Source: Diaporthe sp. PMI_573 (taxonomy: Eukaryota > Ascomycota > Sordariomycetes > Diaporthales > Diaporthaceae). Taken from it: a DNA stretch of 64,000 bases. The DNA lies in NCBI GenBank assembly GCA_021399435.1, contig JAJTUP010000067.1, forward strand, positions 1-64,000. The letters are read 5' to 3'. This document shows, in pieces, positions 31,600-42,889 of the stretch (positions are counted from its first letter, which is position 1; the number at the start of each line of letters is the position of its first letter). A program made the position numbers and the translations under genes. Below the pieces are notes generated by a model that was not told the origin of the DNA, ran no database searches, and saw only the letters and a list, made by a program, of their open reading frames with translations.

Positions 31600-34500
31600 T
31601 TGTTGTACTTGTTGACTGTCTCAATCTATATCTCAAGTTTTGCGTTTTCCGGTGCTGGTTTCAAAAGTAAGATATAAAAAACTGGGTGTTGTCTCATTCC
31701 TTAAAGTAGTGAAAGTTTGTAGTTAGTGTCTGAGAGTTTCTTTAAGATTTTAAATGGTCTGATCTTCTTGTAATCAAGCTTGTTGCTAGGGTACTTGGTT
31801 TTAATGTTTCGTCGGAGAAGGTAGACTTTATCTCCCTTCTTGAGAATTGGTCCCTCAATTCTTTTCTAATTTGCGTATTTAGCCATTTGTTTCTATATAA
31901 AGGAAAGTTCTTCTTGAATATCCTTCTAGATTTGTCTGATTCTTGTTACTTTTCGTTCTGCTGATTCTACCGATATGTTGTCTGGTAATGATTTGTAGTA
32001 AGCCTTGGGCTCGTATCTGTAGACTGCAAAGAAAGGTAACTGTCTAGTCGTACTAGTTATTGCGCTATTGTAGGCAAACTGTGCTAATAGTAGTAATTTA
32101 ACCCAGTTATCCTGCAACTAGTTGATATAATGTTAAAGGTATTGTTCTACAATCTAGTTAATTTGCTCTGTTTGTCCGTCTATTTATAAATATACCGCTA
32201 TTGAAAGCTTGTGTTTTGCTCCAAGCTGCTTTATTAGTAACTTCCAGAAGTTTAATGTAAAGAGCTTGTCTCTATCTGATACGATTTTATGTGGCATTCC
32301 GTAATTGCTCACAATGATTCGCAAGAATGTATACGCGAGTTCTTCTACTATACTGGCTTCCTTATATGATATGAAGTATACGTACTTGCTTAGTCTATAA
32401 ACCACTACTAAGATACTGTTGAAGAGTACTTTAGTTAAGGGTTCTTGTAAAAAAAGTAGCTTGACGATAAAGTCTAGACTAATGGATGACCATACAGTTG
32501 TAGGTACTAATAGGGGCTTCAAAAGTCTATATAGTTTGTACCTAGCCGTCTTGTTCTTGTTGCAAGAGTTGCATTGCCTGATAATCTCTTCTGTTCTCTG
32601 TCTAAGGTTTAGAATCTAGTAGGTTTGCTGGATTCTTTTAACTATTGCTAATACGCCTTGGTGTCCATATGCTAGGGCTTCGTGTATTTCCTTAATTAAG
32701 TTATCTTGTTCCTTGGGATCGATAGGTGTTTCCTTAGATATGGTATTGACTCTAAACGTAGCGTCGAGTTCTCGGTTAAGTATAAGGCTCCTGTCTTCTT
32801 GAGTTCTAAAGATCGTTTATTTGGTAGGAGATTCCTTGTTCTGGTAGTCGGATTACCTGCTAAGAGCGTCTGCTCGAGTATTCTTGATTCCGTCCATGTA
32901 TATAACTTTAATGTTAAACTGTGAGAGGAATTTCATATATTTGACCTGTCGTTTATTAAGCTATTTGGTCGTAGTAAAGGTTGTTAGGTTCTTGTAATCC
33001 GTGTAGAGCTTGATCTATTTCTTGGCTCCGATAAAATAGTGTTGCCATTCCTAGAAGGCATATACTATTGCCATAAATTCTTTGTCTGGTGTGGCGTAGC
33101 GAGTTTCTGGTCTATTAAACTTCCTACTAAAGTTTGCGATAATCCGTGTCCGTCCCTTGTCGTCTTTTTATGTAAGTTTGCTGCCTGCCGCGTCGTTAGA
33201 GGCGTCGGTATGTATCTTAAATTCCTTGGTTAGGTCTGCTTCTTCTAGCACTAGATCCTTTGTGACTTTATCTTTAATTGCTTGGAAAGCGTGTTGTTCC
33301 TCATCTGCCTATTAGAAGATGACCTCTTTTCTCGTAAGGTTGGTAAGGGGTTTCGTAATTACGCTATATCTACTAATGAACTGTCGATAGAAGTTGGCAT
33401 AGCCGAGAAATGCCCTAACGTTCTTGACGCATGCTGGCGTAGGCCATTCCTTGATTGCTTGAACTTTGTTTTTCTGCATTCTAATAAGGCCGGGTTCAAT
33501 AGTGTATCTAAGGTAGTTGACTTTCTGAACGTGGAAAAAGCTTTTCTCTGGTTCTACTAGGAGGTCTGCGTCCTAAAGCTTCTAAAGTACTAGTTTAACG
33601 TATTCCTTGTGTTTTTCGAGGGTCCGTAAGAAGATAAGGATATCGTCTAGGTAGGCGATAACGATAATATCGAGGTATTTGCGTAGGACATGGTTAATCA
33701 TTTCTTGGAATGATACTAGTGTATTAATTAATCCAAAAGGCATAACCGTGTATTTATAGTGTCTGTAGCGTGTTTAAAATGCTGTTTTTCATTCTTCTCC
33801 TTCTTTCATTTGGATAAGGTTGTAGGCTTCTTTAAGGTTGAGGGCCGTAAACTATTGTGCTCCTTGTAGTCAGTCTCATAGTTTCTTGATAAGGGGTAGC
33901 GGGTATTGATTTTTGATGGTGATGTCGTTAAGCTGTCAATAGTCTACGTAAAGTCGCAATTTGCCGTTTTTCTTGGGTATGAATAGAATCAGGTATCTTG
34001 CTGGGAATCTTAAAGGTCGTATATATTCTTTCCTAAGGTTCTCATCTAGGTATTCTCTAAGTGCCTTGAGTTGTTCTTCGTTAAGTCTGTAGATTTTGTA
34101 AAACTTTAGTGTCTTTCCTTCTTGTATAGGTATCTCGTGGTCCTATTGGCTGTATTTGGGGATTCCTGTATTGAGTTTTTCCTAAAACACTTTCCTAAAT
34201 TCATGGTATTCTCTTGGTATTTGTTTGAATCTTGCTGGTGCGCTTTATTCTCTGCGCTAATATAGGTAGAGGAGGTATTGCTTTGTCTCCTATTTGTGAG
34301 TAGTGCTGTATGTTGATTGACTTCGGCCTTTCCTTGGGGTCTTCGAGTAGTTCGATCCTTCTCTGTTTCCTCAAAGCTGAGTCCCTTCCTGACTGCTTCC
34401 AGAGGTATTTATGGGTTTATTTAAGCGCGTTTCTTTGCTGTCCTTAGTGACTAAACTCCGTCCCGCGCCGTTAATTGCAACCTTCTTCTAGGAAACAGCA

Positions 34501-34875
34501 TTATCCCAAAAGATCTGGCCAGTAGTTTAATTGATTTGGGAATTTATGGCCCTTAGCCACAGAAGTCCTAAAATCAGTTTATATTATGCTGTATCCGTAA
34601 TGTCCAGGGTTATAGAAGTTTCGTGTTCTTAGATCAAGACAGGTAGATGATTAGTCTCCATATTAATTACTCCGTTTCCGTATCCTACTTCTGTGCCTTC
34701 TACGATACTAAGTCTATAGGGGTCTTCCTTTTAATGCCATAGGATCTCGTCCCTGTTAATAATTCCTGGTAATATAAAGTTGCCCTAAGCGCCACTGTCT
34801 AATAGTGTGCTGTATGTTTTTCCGTTGATTTCTGCCTTTAGCAAAATGTATGCGTAGTTACTTGTCTATATTGTA
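31600..34875 (-). pseudogene. G2 pol (protease-RT-RNase H-integrase)
   Basis: Minus strand, in order from the right: aspartic protease (DSGA core near 34795, intact), RT with IPKKNGKL near 33965 and active site YLDD at 33642-33653, RNase H near 33090-33300, integrase with SLDFIVK near 32490, a 112-codon open piece (32184-32522, with VSNYGMPHKIVSDRDKLF), DGQTEQIN near 32160, and the C-terminal domain with the 63-codon piece 31926-32117 (LAQFAYNSA, PFFAVYRYEP). Stops are TAA/TAG. No single change destroys the catalytic residues I can see; the stops alone silence it. Confidence 0.88.
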
Positions 34876-36919
34876 CATAGGGACCGTTGGTCTATAATTA
34901 ACTGTTGTCTCCTTACAGGCAATTGTTGTCTTTTCCCGATTTTTGCTGGGTCTTGATCTGGGTTTTTGCGGCATATTATTTCCTTGACTGGTCGTGGTGC
35001 CAGCTCATTAGCTTGTGTTCCCTGTAAATGGGGCATCCTGGTAATCCGCAGTTTTGGGGTTACCGTCTACTGTGTAGGCATCTCAAGGGTAGCTAGGGGT
35101 TAAGGATAAGAATGGCGTAAGCCTTCTCCTTATTATATTCGCTGGGTTTCCAGTAGTAGAGCTCGTCTTCTTTGTATACCCTGGTAATAGGTCCTTTACC
35201 AAAGCATTGTAGGAACAGGTCAAACTTGGCTTTTTCTCTAAAGTGAGTGTGACAGAGGTTCTAGACACAGGAGGCCCAGGAGATTTCCCTATGCTCTAGG
35301 TGTCCTGGCCATAGGCATGGTTCGTCGCCCGTTCTACGCTTCTCTGGTATTTAACCGAGTTCTCTAATTGCTTAAGTCAACTGGATTTCTGTGATAGCAA
35401 TTCTGGTGGTACTAGTGTCTAGGGCGATTAGGATACTGCGTCCTAGGTATCTCTCGGGGTTTTCATTAGGGTTTTCGGTAGGGTCTTTGTTTTGTCTTAT
35501 TGGCTAGTCGGTCCGCGGCAAACCGCCGTTTTTCTAGGCATCCTTCTAGAAGTCTTCTGCTCCTATATACTTGGTGCTCAAACAATCCGAGTCGCTGTCT
35601 TTCATTACTATGTCGTACAGTAGTCCTCGTCTTTCTATTGCTAACTGTCGTTCCTGCTAAGGCTTTCTAGAAAACCATCCAGAGGCTTCTTTCTCCGAAA
35701 GGTATAGTATACACTGATTATCGAAACAGAAGGTCTAATTAAGAGTTCCGTATTGTTCGTCAGTATCCGCTACTCGCTTGAAGCTAAGTGGTAGGTTGTC
35801 TGGATTTTCGGGTTCCTGCTCATTAGGGTAGATTGGACATTCTATACAGAGGTTGGGTTAACATATATAGTTTGTTCTGCCTTCCGGGTATACCGGGCAT
35901 TGTTTGTCGAGTGAGCAGCTACACTGCTTGTATAGTTCTTGTCGTTAGGTTACGTTAACCTGTCGTTGTCCTTTGGGGACTAGATTCTATTATTTCTTCG
36001 GTTGGCGGCAATCTCTAGCAAAGTGTCTTGGCTTTCCATAGTTATAGCATTCCTTGCTGGTCGGTTTTCGTTATACTGCGTCAAGTTCTATAGGGCCTAA
36101 ATGGGTTCCGCTAGCCGTACTGTTGTATTCTCGTTGGTGTCAAGGTTAATAGTTATTGTAAAAGTTACCACCGTACTAGTACTTCCTTCCTGTATTTAGC
36201 TGATTCTAAGGTTTCCACAAGCTGTTAGGTGTCTTACATTGTCGTTCCTGCCTTTGTTTAAAGAGGCGGTTGTTAATGTGTACAGCTATAGATACATATT
36301 TGGCAAAGTCGTCGGGTTGGTCTAGTTTAGCGATTTTATCTTTAACATCCTCCTTAAGTCCTTCATAGAACTAGCTTATAAGCGTATCTTCTTTCCAACT
36401 GATATAGGTGGTAAGTTGCTTAAAGTGGGCTGCATAGGTTAATGTCGACCCGGTTTGCCTAAGCTGTATAAGCTGTCTTTCGGCAGTCCTGTCTTTGTCA
36501 GGATCTCCAAAGGCATCTTTAAGAGCTTGCTTAAAGTAGTCAAAGGTTTTAAAGATTTTCTTGGTATTGTCGTTTCAGTCTTTTTTGTCGTTTTCCAGAT
36601 AGTCCCTTAGGGTAGATTCAAACCATGCAAGTACGTTTCCTTTAAGGCGATGTCTAGTAAAGATAATCTTGTTATAATAGGTTTTAAACTAGAGGTAGTT
36701 GTGTTTGAAGTAAGCACAATACTGTGTGAGGAACCCCTAAAGGGTTCCCTTGTCTCTCTTATAGGGGCCGGGCTTATCTATCTTAAAAGCCTTGGCTTGC
36801 TAGAGAGTATAGAGACGTATAATCTCTTGCTGGAGTTGGCTAATCTAATTACCTATTTCCTTAATGGGGTCAGCCTTGGTCTAGGCAACCTGGGAGGCAG
36901 TAGGAGTCTAAGGCGCCAT
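34860..36919 (-). pseudogene. G2 gag
   Basis: It starts at ATG 36919 (MAP-stop-TPTASQVA), followed by a coiled N-terminus, the capsid region (GPYKRDKGTL near 36740) and a zinc knuckle at about 36000-36050 (CYNYGKPRHFARDC; second Cys to Tyr). Multiple stops from CAG/CAA. The + strand is open for 101 codons opposite the start (36650-36955); the same antisense opening exists in G1 and G4 and reflects gag composition, not a gene. Confidence 0.83.
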
Positions 36920-36980
36920 TATGTCGTTAATATTGCACAGTTAGTAACTATGTAGCCGTACTAAACAAGAGTCGTCAAAA

Positions 36981-37464
36981 TGTTATAATCACACTAAACC
37001 TTTGTAGGGTTTAGTAGGCAACCTATAGGGTTTATATTAGCAATACGGCGTAGAGGTAATACTTAACTATGTAGTATAGACATAATAATTCTTCAAGTAT
37101 AATTACTAGCTGTGAGGCTATCCAGTTGTTAGACTGAATACTTAGATTAACGACTAAAGAGTCTGTTCTATAAAAGCTATTTACTTGTAGTAATAACCAT
37201 GTCTTTATATATTCCGACTCTTCAGTGGCTCGCTGGCTCGCAAGGCGAGCCTGCGATCCATGGTGTAAGGCTCGACGATCTACTTGTTGAGCTGGCTTGT
37301 TGGGCTCGCAAGCAAGCTTTGCGAGCCTGACCCTAACCCTGGCCTTGGCATACCTTGCTGACTTTGCCCTTAAGTGCCTGCGGGGTTGCGTCGTGGCATC
37401 TGATTCTAATTGCCGGGGTCATCGAAACGGGTCCCTTGGGTGCCACGCCTGTTGGTTCATAACA
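36981..37464 (-). repeat. G2 5' LTR
   Basis: 484 bp; TGTTAT...CATAACA. On the element strand it has a TATATAAAG-type TATA region followed by the AGTCGTTAAT segment (37146-37155 on +). The segment is complementary to the primer-binding site just inside the LTR at 36970-36980. Confidence 0.92.
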
Positions 37465-38642
37465 AACTACTTGTATTACTAGGTGTTGGCTTACTACAAG
37501 TAGTATCTTGCTATTCTTATAGCTATAATATTTCTTATAACTATTACTAGTCTAACGAGAACTTTACTAGTAGCTATTAGATTTGTTATAAAGCCTACGT
37601 AATATTTTATTATAACTCTAATATAGTACTAGTTACCTAATCTAGTTAAGATATAGGTCTTACTAGCTAAGGTATATAACTTAGTGGTTATAATGGTGGT
37701 TAAGGGACAATACTCTCCTCTTTAGTCTTTGTGATAACTTTATTATTATTAGTGATCTCTACTATAGAATCTAGTATAGGATCTAGTATAGGATCTAGTA
37801 TAGGATCTAGAAGTTAAATCAGGCTATTATAAGTCTAAGCCTTAGTCTTTCTAGCTCTTATAGAGGTACTATAGAAGTATAACTAAAGATAAATAGTATG
37901 TACTAGAAGCTCTTTAATTAGCTAGGTAGGGTATTCTTTATAGGTTAAGAAGGTATTAATTTATAGTCTAATTTATCTTCCCTATAGACTAAGGTAGATA
38001 CCTTGCTAATAAGTAAGGTTTTAGAGTTCTTTTTTCTAGCTAATAGTAGCCTTGCTAACTATCTTGGTAGTCTACTCTTTAAAGTAGGACTAGGTATTAA
38101 GTAGGAAGCTATTATTAATATATTATATTTAATATATCCTCTTTATTACCTTAAAGATATATATAGAGGCTTATTTCTTATCAACCTTCTTAATATTAAC
38201 TAGTATCTCTATTAGTAGTAGATTAACCTTTTCTTAGTTAGCTTTTATAACTAAGTAGTACTAGCTTGTAATACTATTTACCTTTATTTCCTTTTTAATA
38301 GTCATTCCTTAATATTTACTTGTTACTAGGCTCTTGGTAAGAGAGTTAGTAGTAATAACCAGCATATTCTTTTCTACTATTATAATTAAAAAACTATTAA
38401 TATAGTTATTATAAAGGATATTGAAACTCTTTTAGCTATAGCTTCTAACTAGTATAAGTATACTATTTACCTATAAGTAGTGGTTTTTAGTAAATAGAAG
38501 TATTATCGTATAGTCTTATATATAGAGTTTTCCTCTTTTTTATTCTTAACATTAAAAAAATAATAAAAATAAAGTAATAGGAGAGAAAATAAAACGTATA
38601 GATAGTAGGAATAAAGTATAGAGACTGTAAATAAAATATATA
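37465..38642. other. AT-rich sequence right of G2, unidentified minus-strand coding relic
   Basis: About 1.2 kb of AT-rich DNA. On the minus strand a stretch near 37870-38270 is protein-like when TAA/TAG are read through (for example KEYPTQLIKELLVHTIYLQ), and four tandem copies of AGGATCTAGTAT lie at 37768-37812. I do not recognise the family. G2 inserted at its left edge. Confidence 0.35.
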
Positions 38643-39178
38643 TAGTAGTAACTGTTAAACGGAAACGCTTATTTAGGTGTGGGCGCTGCACGTAGGGAGT
38701 TACCCTAGACTTCACGGAAGGAGTTACCCTAGACTTTTTGCTAGTGGCGTGCGCGCTGGGAGATGAGTTTGGTGGCCGTGAGCTGATTTTTTGGGCTGTT
38801 TTAAGACCCTAACTTCGAACCTCTGCATTCCCCTTATTTCTTACCCAAAAAGCATGTAACCTAGTTTGTTAGATAGCCTGATTTCTGAAGTTTATCTGTA
38901 TTTAGTTTGGTTACTGTCAGGGTTAGGGTTGGCTGGCTGTTTGAAGCCAAAGATGGTGGGTCTGAGGGCCGAATTTTCCGGCCCCTCCATTCCTGCACCA
39001 GAGCCAACCGCAGCGTGCCCAGGGTTGAGGTCATGTCGGAGGGACTGTGAGGAGGGCTGACAGAAGCCCACTCAAATTCAATGCAAAGTTGTCCAAACCA
39101 CTCTCAAGCGTCCCACCAAGACCTCCAGTGCACCCTACTGCTACCTGACCATTCAATCCACCAACCTTTAGAGTACAT
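38643..39178 (+). repeat. Repeat R, uninterrupted and little-mutated copy
   Basis: 536 bp, GC-balanced, matching 1985-2044 plus 9561-10036. It holds a short internal duplication (GGAGTTACCCTAGACTT twice, 38697-38737) and a GGGTTAGGGTTGG telomere-like motif. The nature of the repeat is unknown: no long open frame, no clear inverted repeats. The G1 insertion point corresponds to the end of one GAGTTACCCTAGACTT. Confidence 0.75.
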
Positions 39179-39642
39179 ACCATAGTAATGTTTGTAAAGG
39201 GTAGGGTAATTAGCTAAATAGTTAGTAGAAGGGTTCTTTAACCTTAAAAAGATTATTTCTAAAGGCTTTTATTAATTTATATATTTACTTAGTTAGATTC
39301 TTAGTAGTATAAATAAATAGTATAGCCTCAAAATAGTGCTTTCAAGGGCTTTTATTAATGTAATTATTGTAATAGGTATTTATAATAATCTTGATGGTGT
39401 TTTCTTATATAATAGAGCATATTAATAGGTCTTAAATCCTTCCTTTACTAGAAAGAGTTAAGTTATCTAAGGGCTAATCATTACTAGTTAATAGAGAGTA
39501 TGTTAAACATTAGTATGCTAGCCTGGTAATAATCTTAGTATAGATGTCGTTACTTAAAATAGCTTAAAAACCATAGTAATGGTAATAGTAGTCTGTCTCT
39601 TCCTTCCTTTCTATCAGAGATTACTAAGCAATCACTAATCAG
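39179..39642. other. AT-rich spacer, nothing identified
   Basis: Moderately AT-rich, without a recognisable frame or a match to the 3' end of G4 that would be expected here if G4 were complete. Confidence 0.4.
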
Positions 39643-39971
39643 TATTAGTTAGGTACGTAAACAAGTAATTACTCGAAGGGGTTACTAAAGTAGCTACTTA
39701 ATAGCTTTATTTTGGTAGATCTATTGTATATTGCTTTTAGCTGACCCCTTTATAGGTAGCGAAGCGCCCAAGTAGGGTATAGCTAGAAGGCTGACTAATC
39801 TAAGGTATACACAAGCCAGTAGTCGGTCCAAGTACCCTTGCTGCTAATAGCTGCCTAGGATAACTAAGCAGCCATTCGTAGCCAGCCAGCTAGAAGTAGC
39901 CAGCTATAGCGGTCTGCTTCAAACCAACACCTTTATCTATTGCTATTACTATTGCTATTACCCATTCCACA
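39643..39971 (+). repeat. Solo LTR, third copy
   Basis: It aligns with 12363-12686 from TATTAGTTAGG (TGTTGGTTGGG) to CCCATTCCACA. It is intermediate in mutation load. No target duplication; its right end abuts the broken end of G4. Confidence 0.72.
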
Positions 39972-40280
39972 GTTTTAATCTATATTTTAATTCTTATATT
40001 TTATAATACTAGTTTTAAGAGTGAAATATGAAAGATTAGATATTACCTTATTCTCTAAAGTAACGAGAGTTTATAGTTAGTATTTAAAAGTTTCTTAGAG
40101 ATTTTAAAGAATTTAATCTTTTTATAATTAAGCTTATTGCTAGGGTACTTGGTTTTAATGTTTTGTTAGAAAAGGTAGACTTTATCTCTCTTTTTAAGAA
40201 TTAGTCCCTTAATTTTTTTCTAGTTTATATATTTTATTATTCTACTTTATATAAAAGAAAGTTTGTCTTAAACATCTTTT

Positions 40281-40474
40281 TGTAATGGGCTCTGCACTAG
40301 GCACGATGGTCTGGTAAACTAGGAAGGCCAGCACGTATATTAGGTATAGGTATGGTACAAGACTAATTCTTGCCCCCCTTAAGTCTAAGACATAGGGGCT
40401 TCGGGTCCCTTTTTAAAAGGACCTTCGCCGAGGCCACACTAAGGCTTCCCCGTAGCTTCCGCCCGGCCATTATA
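40281..40474 (-). repeat. G3 3' LTR
   Basis: 194 bp, the same length as its partner. On the element strand it has a CTTTTAAAAAGGGACC TATA-like region and GGGGGGCAAGAATTAGTC about 45 bp later; AAGAATTAG is identical to a segment complementary to the primer-binding site. Confidence 0.92.
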
Positions 40475-40619
40475 ATTATGCCTTCCCCCCGGAGGCCCGT
40501 CCCCAGGCCGTCAACCACAGCTTTCGTACAACTTTCATAGGCACCTTCCAGTCACTACCTCTGGTAACTCACGAAACATTCTAAACCCATATACAACCTT
40601 TTCGGCGCTGTACAGGCCA

Positions 40620-41686
40620 GGTAGCATGGTTCAAATAGCTCGCCCTTTAGGCTACTATTAACCTCTCTCTCTCTCTCCGACCTATACTTCACTACTTCTT
40701 AAAGTCGTCACCGTAGCCCTTCTTCTATCTGCTGCTTTAAGTAGTTTTTACAATTACTTCTCAATACCTTTATCATATTTTACTTGTCTGGCTCGTTTAA
40801 AGGCTTCTCGCCCTCACTACTAAATAAGGCGTTGCCTTCCTCTTTGGAGGGATCTCGCAATCGTTCCTAGTCTTCTTCGACAAGTACTTCTAGCCCTAGG
40901 CCTCTAGCTCCTGTTTACTTTCGTTCTCCTTCTGTCAATTCTGCTGGTAAAGGTAGCTCTTTGTACTGCTTATAGTTGTCCTCCCCGTAAGGTTAGAGTA
41001 ACCCGTTTACAGGGTTCCCTAACTTATTAAGTTTAAGTCCTAAGGGGTTTAATAGTAATCGCGCTGGCCTTATTATAAATCCTCTAACCATCTCTTTCTC
41101 TTTAGAGCTGTCCTCCTCTAAATAAAGTAATACCTTGACTATAACTTAAGGCAAGTCCTTAAAGGTAGCTAGTAAGCAGCTTGCTACTATCCTGCAGACC
41201 CCTTAAACTTATCGCAAGGTAGTAGCAAGCGTTGCTACGTTACTAGGCAAGCTAAACCAGAGTAGACCCCTAAAAGTACCTCAAACCCTAAAGGGACTGA
41301 CTTTCTCTACCGGTAAGTTTATACAGTTGTATGTGCCTGCTAAGGCCCTTAAATACGCGATGCCTCCCAGCCAGCAGTACGTAGCAGCAGCCCTTGTAGA
41401 TATTATCTAAACCTTGCGTGATATATCTAGATGGGACAAGAGGGTGTAGACCTAGAGTTAGGCAATCTAGTCCCAAGCCCCTTGTAAAGCCTGTATGTAT
41501 AGTTTTCTTAAGAGGTTTGAGGAGGATATACCTTCCTTGTAGGAAGATGTAACTTATACTGTAACTAGTTCGGGGAGCTTTTAGTATAATTAGTATATTA
41601 TAAAGCATCACTTGCCTTATATAATAGTAAGTGTCCTTCTATTTATTGTTATTACTTTTATTAACTATTATAGGGGGATCCTTTAA
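40620..41686 (+). pseudogene. Possible antisense frame in G3 (part 1), C-terminal hydrophobic segment
   Basis: Opposite to gag-pol, between pol and the 3' LTR. If TAG/TAA are read as former Gln codons, a frame of about 300-350 codons appears: Ser/Pro-rich first half, a central LATILQTP..VVASVATLLGKL region, a Cys pair (PCKACMYSF) and a final hydrophobic segment (LPYIIVSVLLFIVITFINYY) that looks like a membrane anchor. About 15 internal stops, and a neighbouring frame has a similar number, so the coding claim is weak. I do not recognise the protein. Confidence 0.35.
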
Positions 41687-41714
41687 TTATTAAGTTAATC
41701 TTTAACTTATATTT

Positions 41715-42452
41715 TGTAAGAGCCCTTCTAAGGAGAATTACCTAAACTGTAAATCCTCCTCTGTTAATTGTATAGGAGAACTAGCTGTTAATTTTATAGG
41801 TTTGCCTGGCTTAAACCTTGATAAACCTGTCTGTAAATAGACTAAGCGGTGCTTTAGTGTTTTGAAAGACGGTGGAGAATCTAAAGTATAAGAGAGGCTC
41901 CTAGGGGGAGAAGAAATAAATCAAGGTTATAAACATAAGTCCCCTATATTTCGAGGCATAATTATATACTAATCTATTTAGGAATTAGCTATTATAGAGG
42001 CTAGTATCTTTTAGTTACAGGCCCTGGCTAATTTACACCTGCTTTATTTAGTATAGTTTGGCTTAGCTAACTTAGTAGATGCCCTTTATAAGAAGATCTT
42101 GAGGGACCTAATTAATACTTGTTATAGCATACTGTGTATAGTTCTGGCTAATAATAGGTTCCTAGTCTGGTATAGCTTAGTTTAGGAATTTCTCTTAGAG
42201 GTTTCGTGGGTTATAGATAATGCTTTTAGAACCTAGCTAGAGGGGTTTCTGCTGCTGCTGTAGGAGATAACCTATAGGATATAGATGGTTCTTCCCTGCT
42301 AGTTGCTTGGAAATATAGTAGCTTGGTAATTAGTGCTGGTAGAGGGGGCTTGGTTTTTTGGGAGTAGGGATAATGATATCTTTATATTACTTTTTTAGAG
42401 ACTCTTTTAGTCCCCCCTTAACCTAGATATTTTTAAGATCATTCGTACTTAA
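41715..42452 (+). pseudogene. Possible antisense frame in G3 (part 2)
   Basis: A 245-codon frame, offset from part 1, readable with about 13 TAA/TAG codons. It has several Cys near the start and a hydrophobic, Leu-rich second half, and ends at TAA 42450-42452. It may join part 1 through a lost intron or frameshift, or may not be coding. The evidence is frame coherence only. Confidence 0.28.
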
Positions 42453-42569
42453 TTCTAATATATTAATCTTTAAAGCCCTCCTCTACTTAGGTAATACTTA
42501 ATGGCCCCTTGGTAGGCCTTTACCTAGAAATATTTCCCTATTATTAGGCTAGCCTCTAGTTTATTTATT

Positions 42570-42835
42570 AGTTCTCTAACACTTATCTATCTAATATTAG
42601 CTTTATCGGCTAGTTATCTAGCACTTATTAGGCTAATATTAACTTTATCGGCCAGCCTCTAACACTTATCTAGTCAACCTTAACTTTATTGGCCAGCCAT
42701 CTAGTACTTATTAGGCTAACATTAACTTTATCAGCCTGCCATCTAACACTTATTAGGCTAATATTAACTTTATCAGCTTACCATCTGGTACTTATTAGGC
42801 CAACATTGACTTTATTAGCCAGTTATCTAGCTGTC
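42570..42835 (-). repeat. 42-bp tandem repeat, about six units, in G3
   Basis: Units of about 42 bp around ACTTATTAGGCTAATATTAAC and TTTATCGGCCAGC, with C/T and A/G variation. Because 42 is a multiple of three, both strands keep an open frame through it (on minus a 14-residue period around LADKVNISLI). It lies just beyond the chromodomain-like end of pol. Confidence 0.85.
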
Positions 42836-42889
42836 CTGGCCTTTATTGGCCTATTGCTACTTAATTTGTAGCTACTTCCTACGGCCTCT

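Larger units (their letters stand above)
29815..37464 (-). mobile_element. G2: Ty3/gypsy LTR retrotransposon, same family as G1 (7,650 bp)
   Basis: It has two 484-bp LTRs (TGTTAT...ATAACA) and gag-pol on the minus strand. Flanks are AGCTA (29810-29814) and AACTA (37465-37469), a 5-bp target duplication differing by one G-to-A. The RT active site is intact as YLDD (33642-33653, complement), but gag and pol have many TAA/TAG codons. An accessory frame on the opposite strand lies between pol and the 3' LTR. It is the least mutated gypsy copy of this family in the window. Confidence 0.93.

Noticed and set aside
36650..36955. Open frame of 101 codons on + opposite G2 gag, with similar openings at 2544-2834 (G1) and 52939-53172 (G4)
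   Set aside because: It lies exactly opposite the conserved gag N-terminus in all three copies; similarity follows from gag conservation, and there is no independent start/stop conservation or motif.
38866..39060. 64-codon frame in repeat R
   Set aside because: Not open in the other copy (9561-10036), and no motif.
42689..42871. 60-codon Leu-rich frame on +
   Set aside because: It is the 42-bp tandem repeat read on one strand; both strands are open for trivial reasons.
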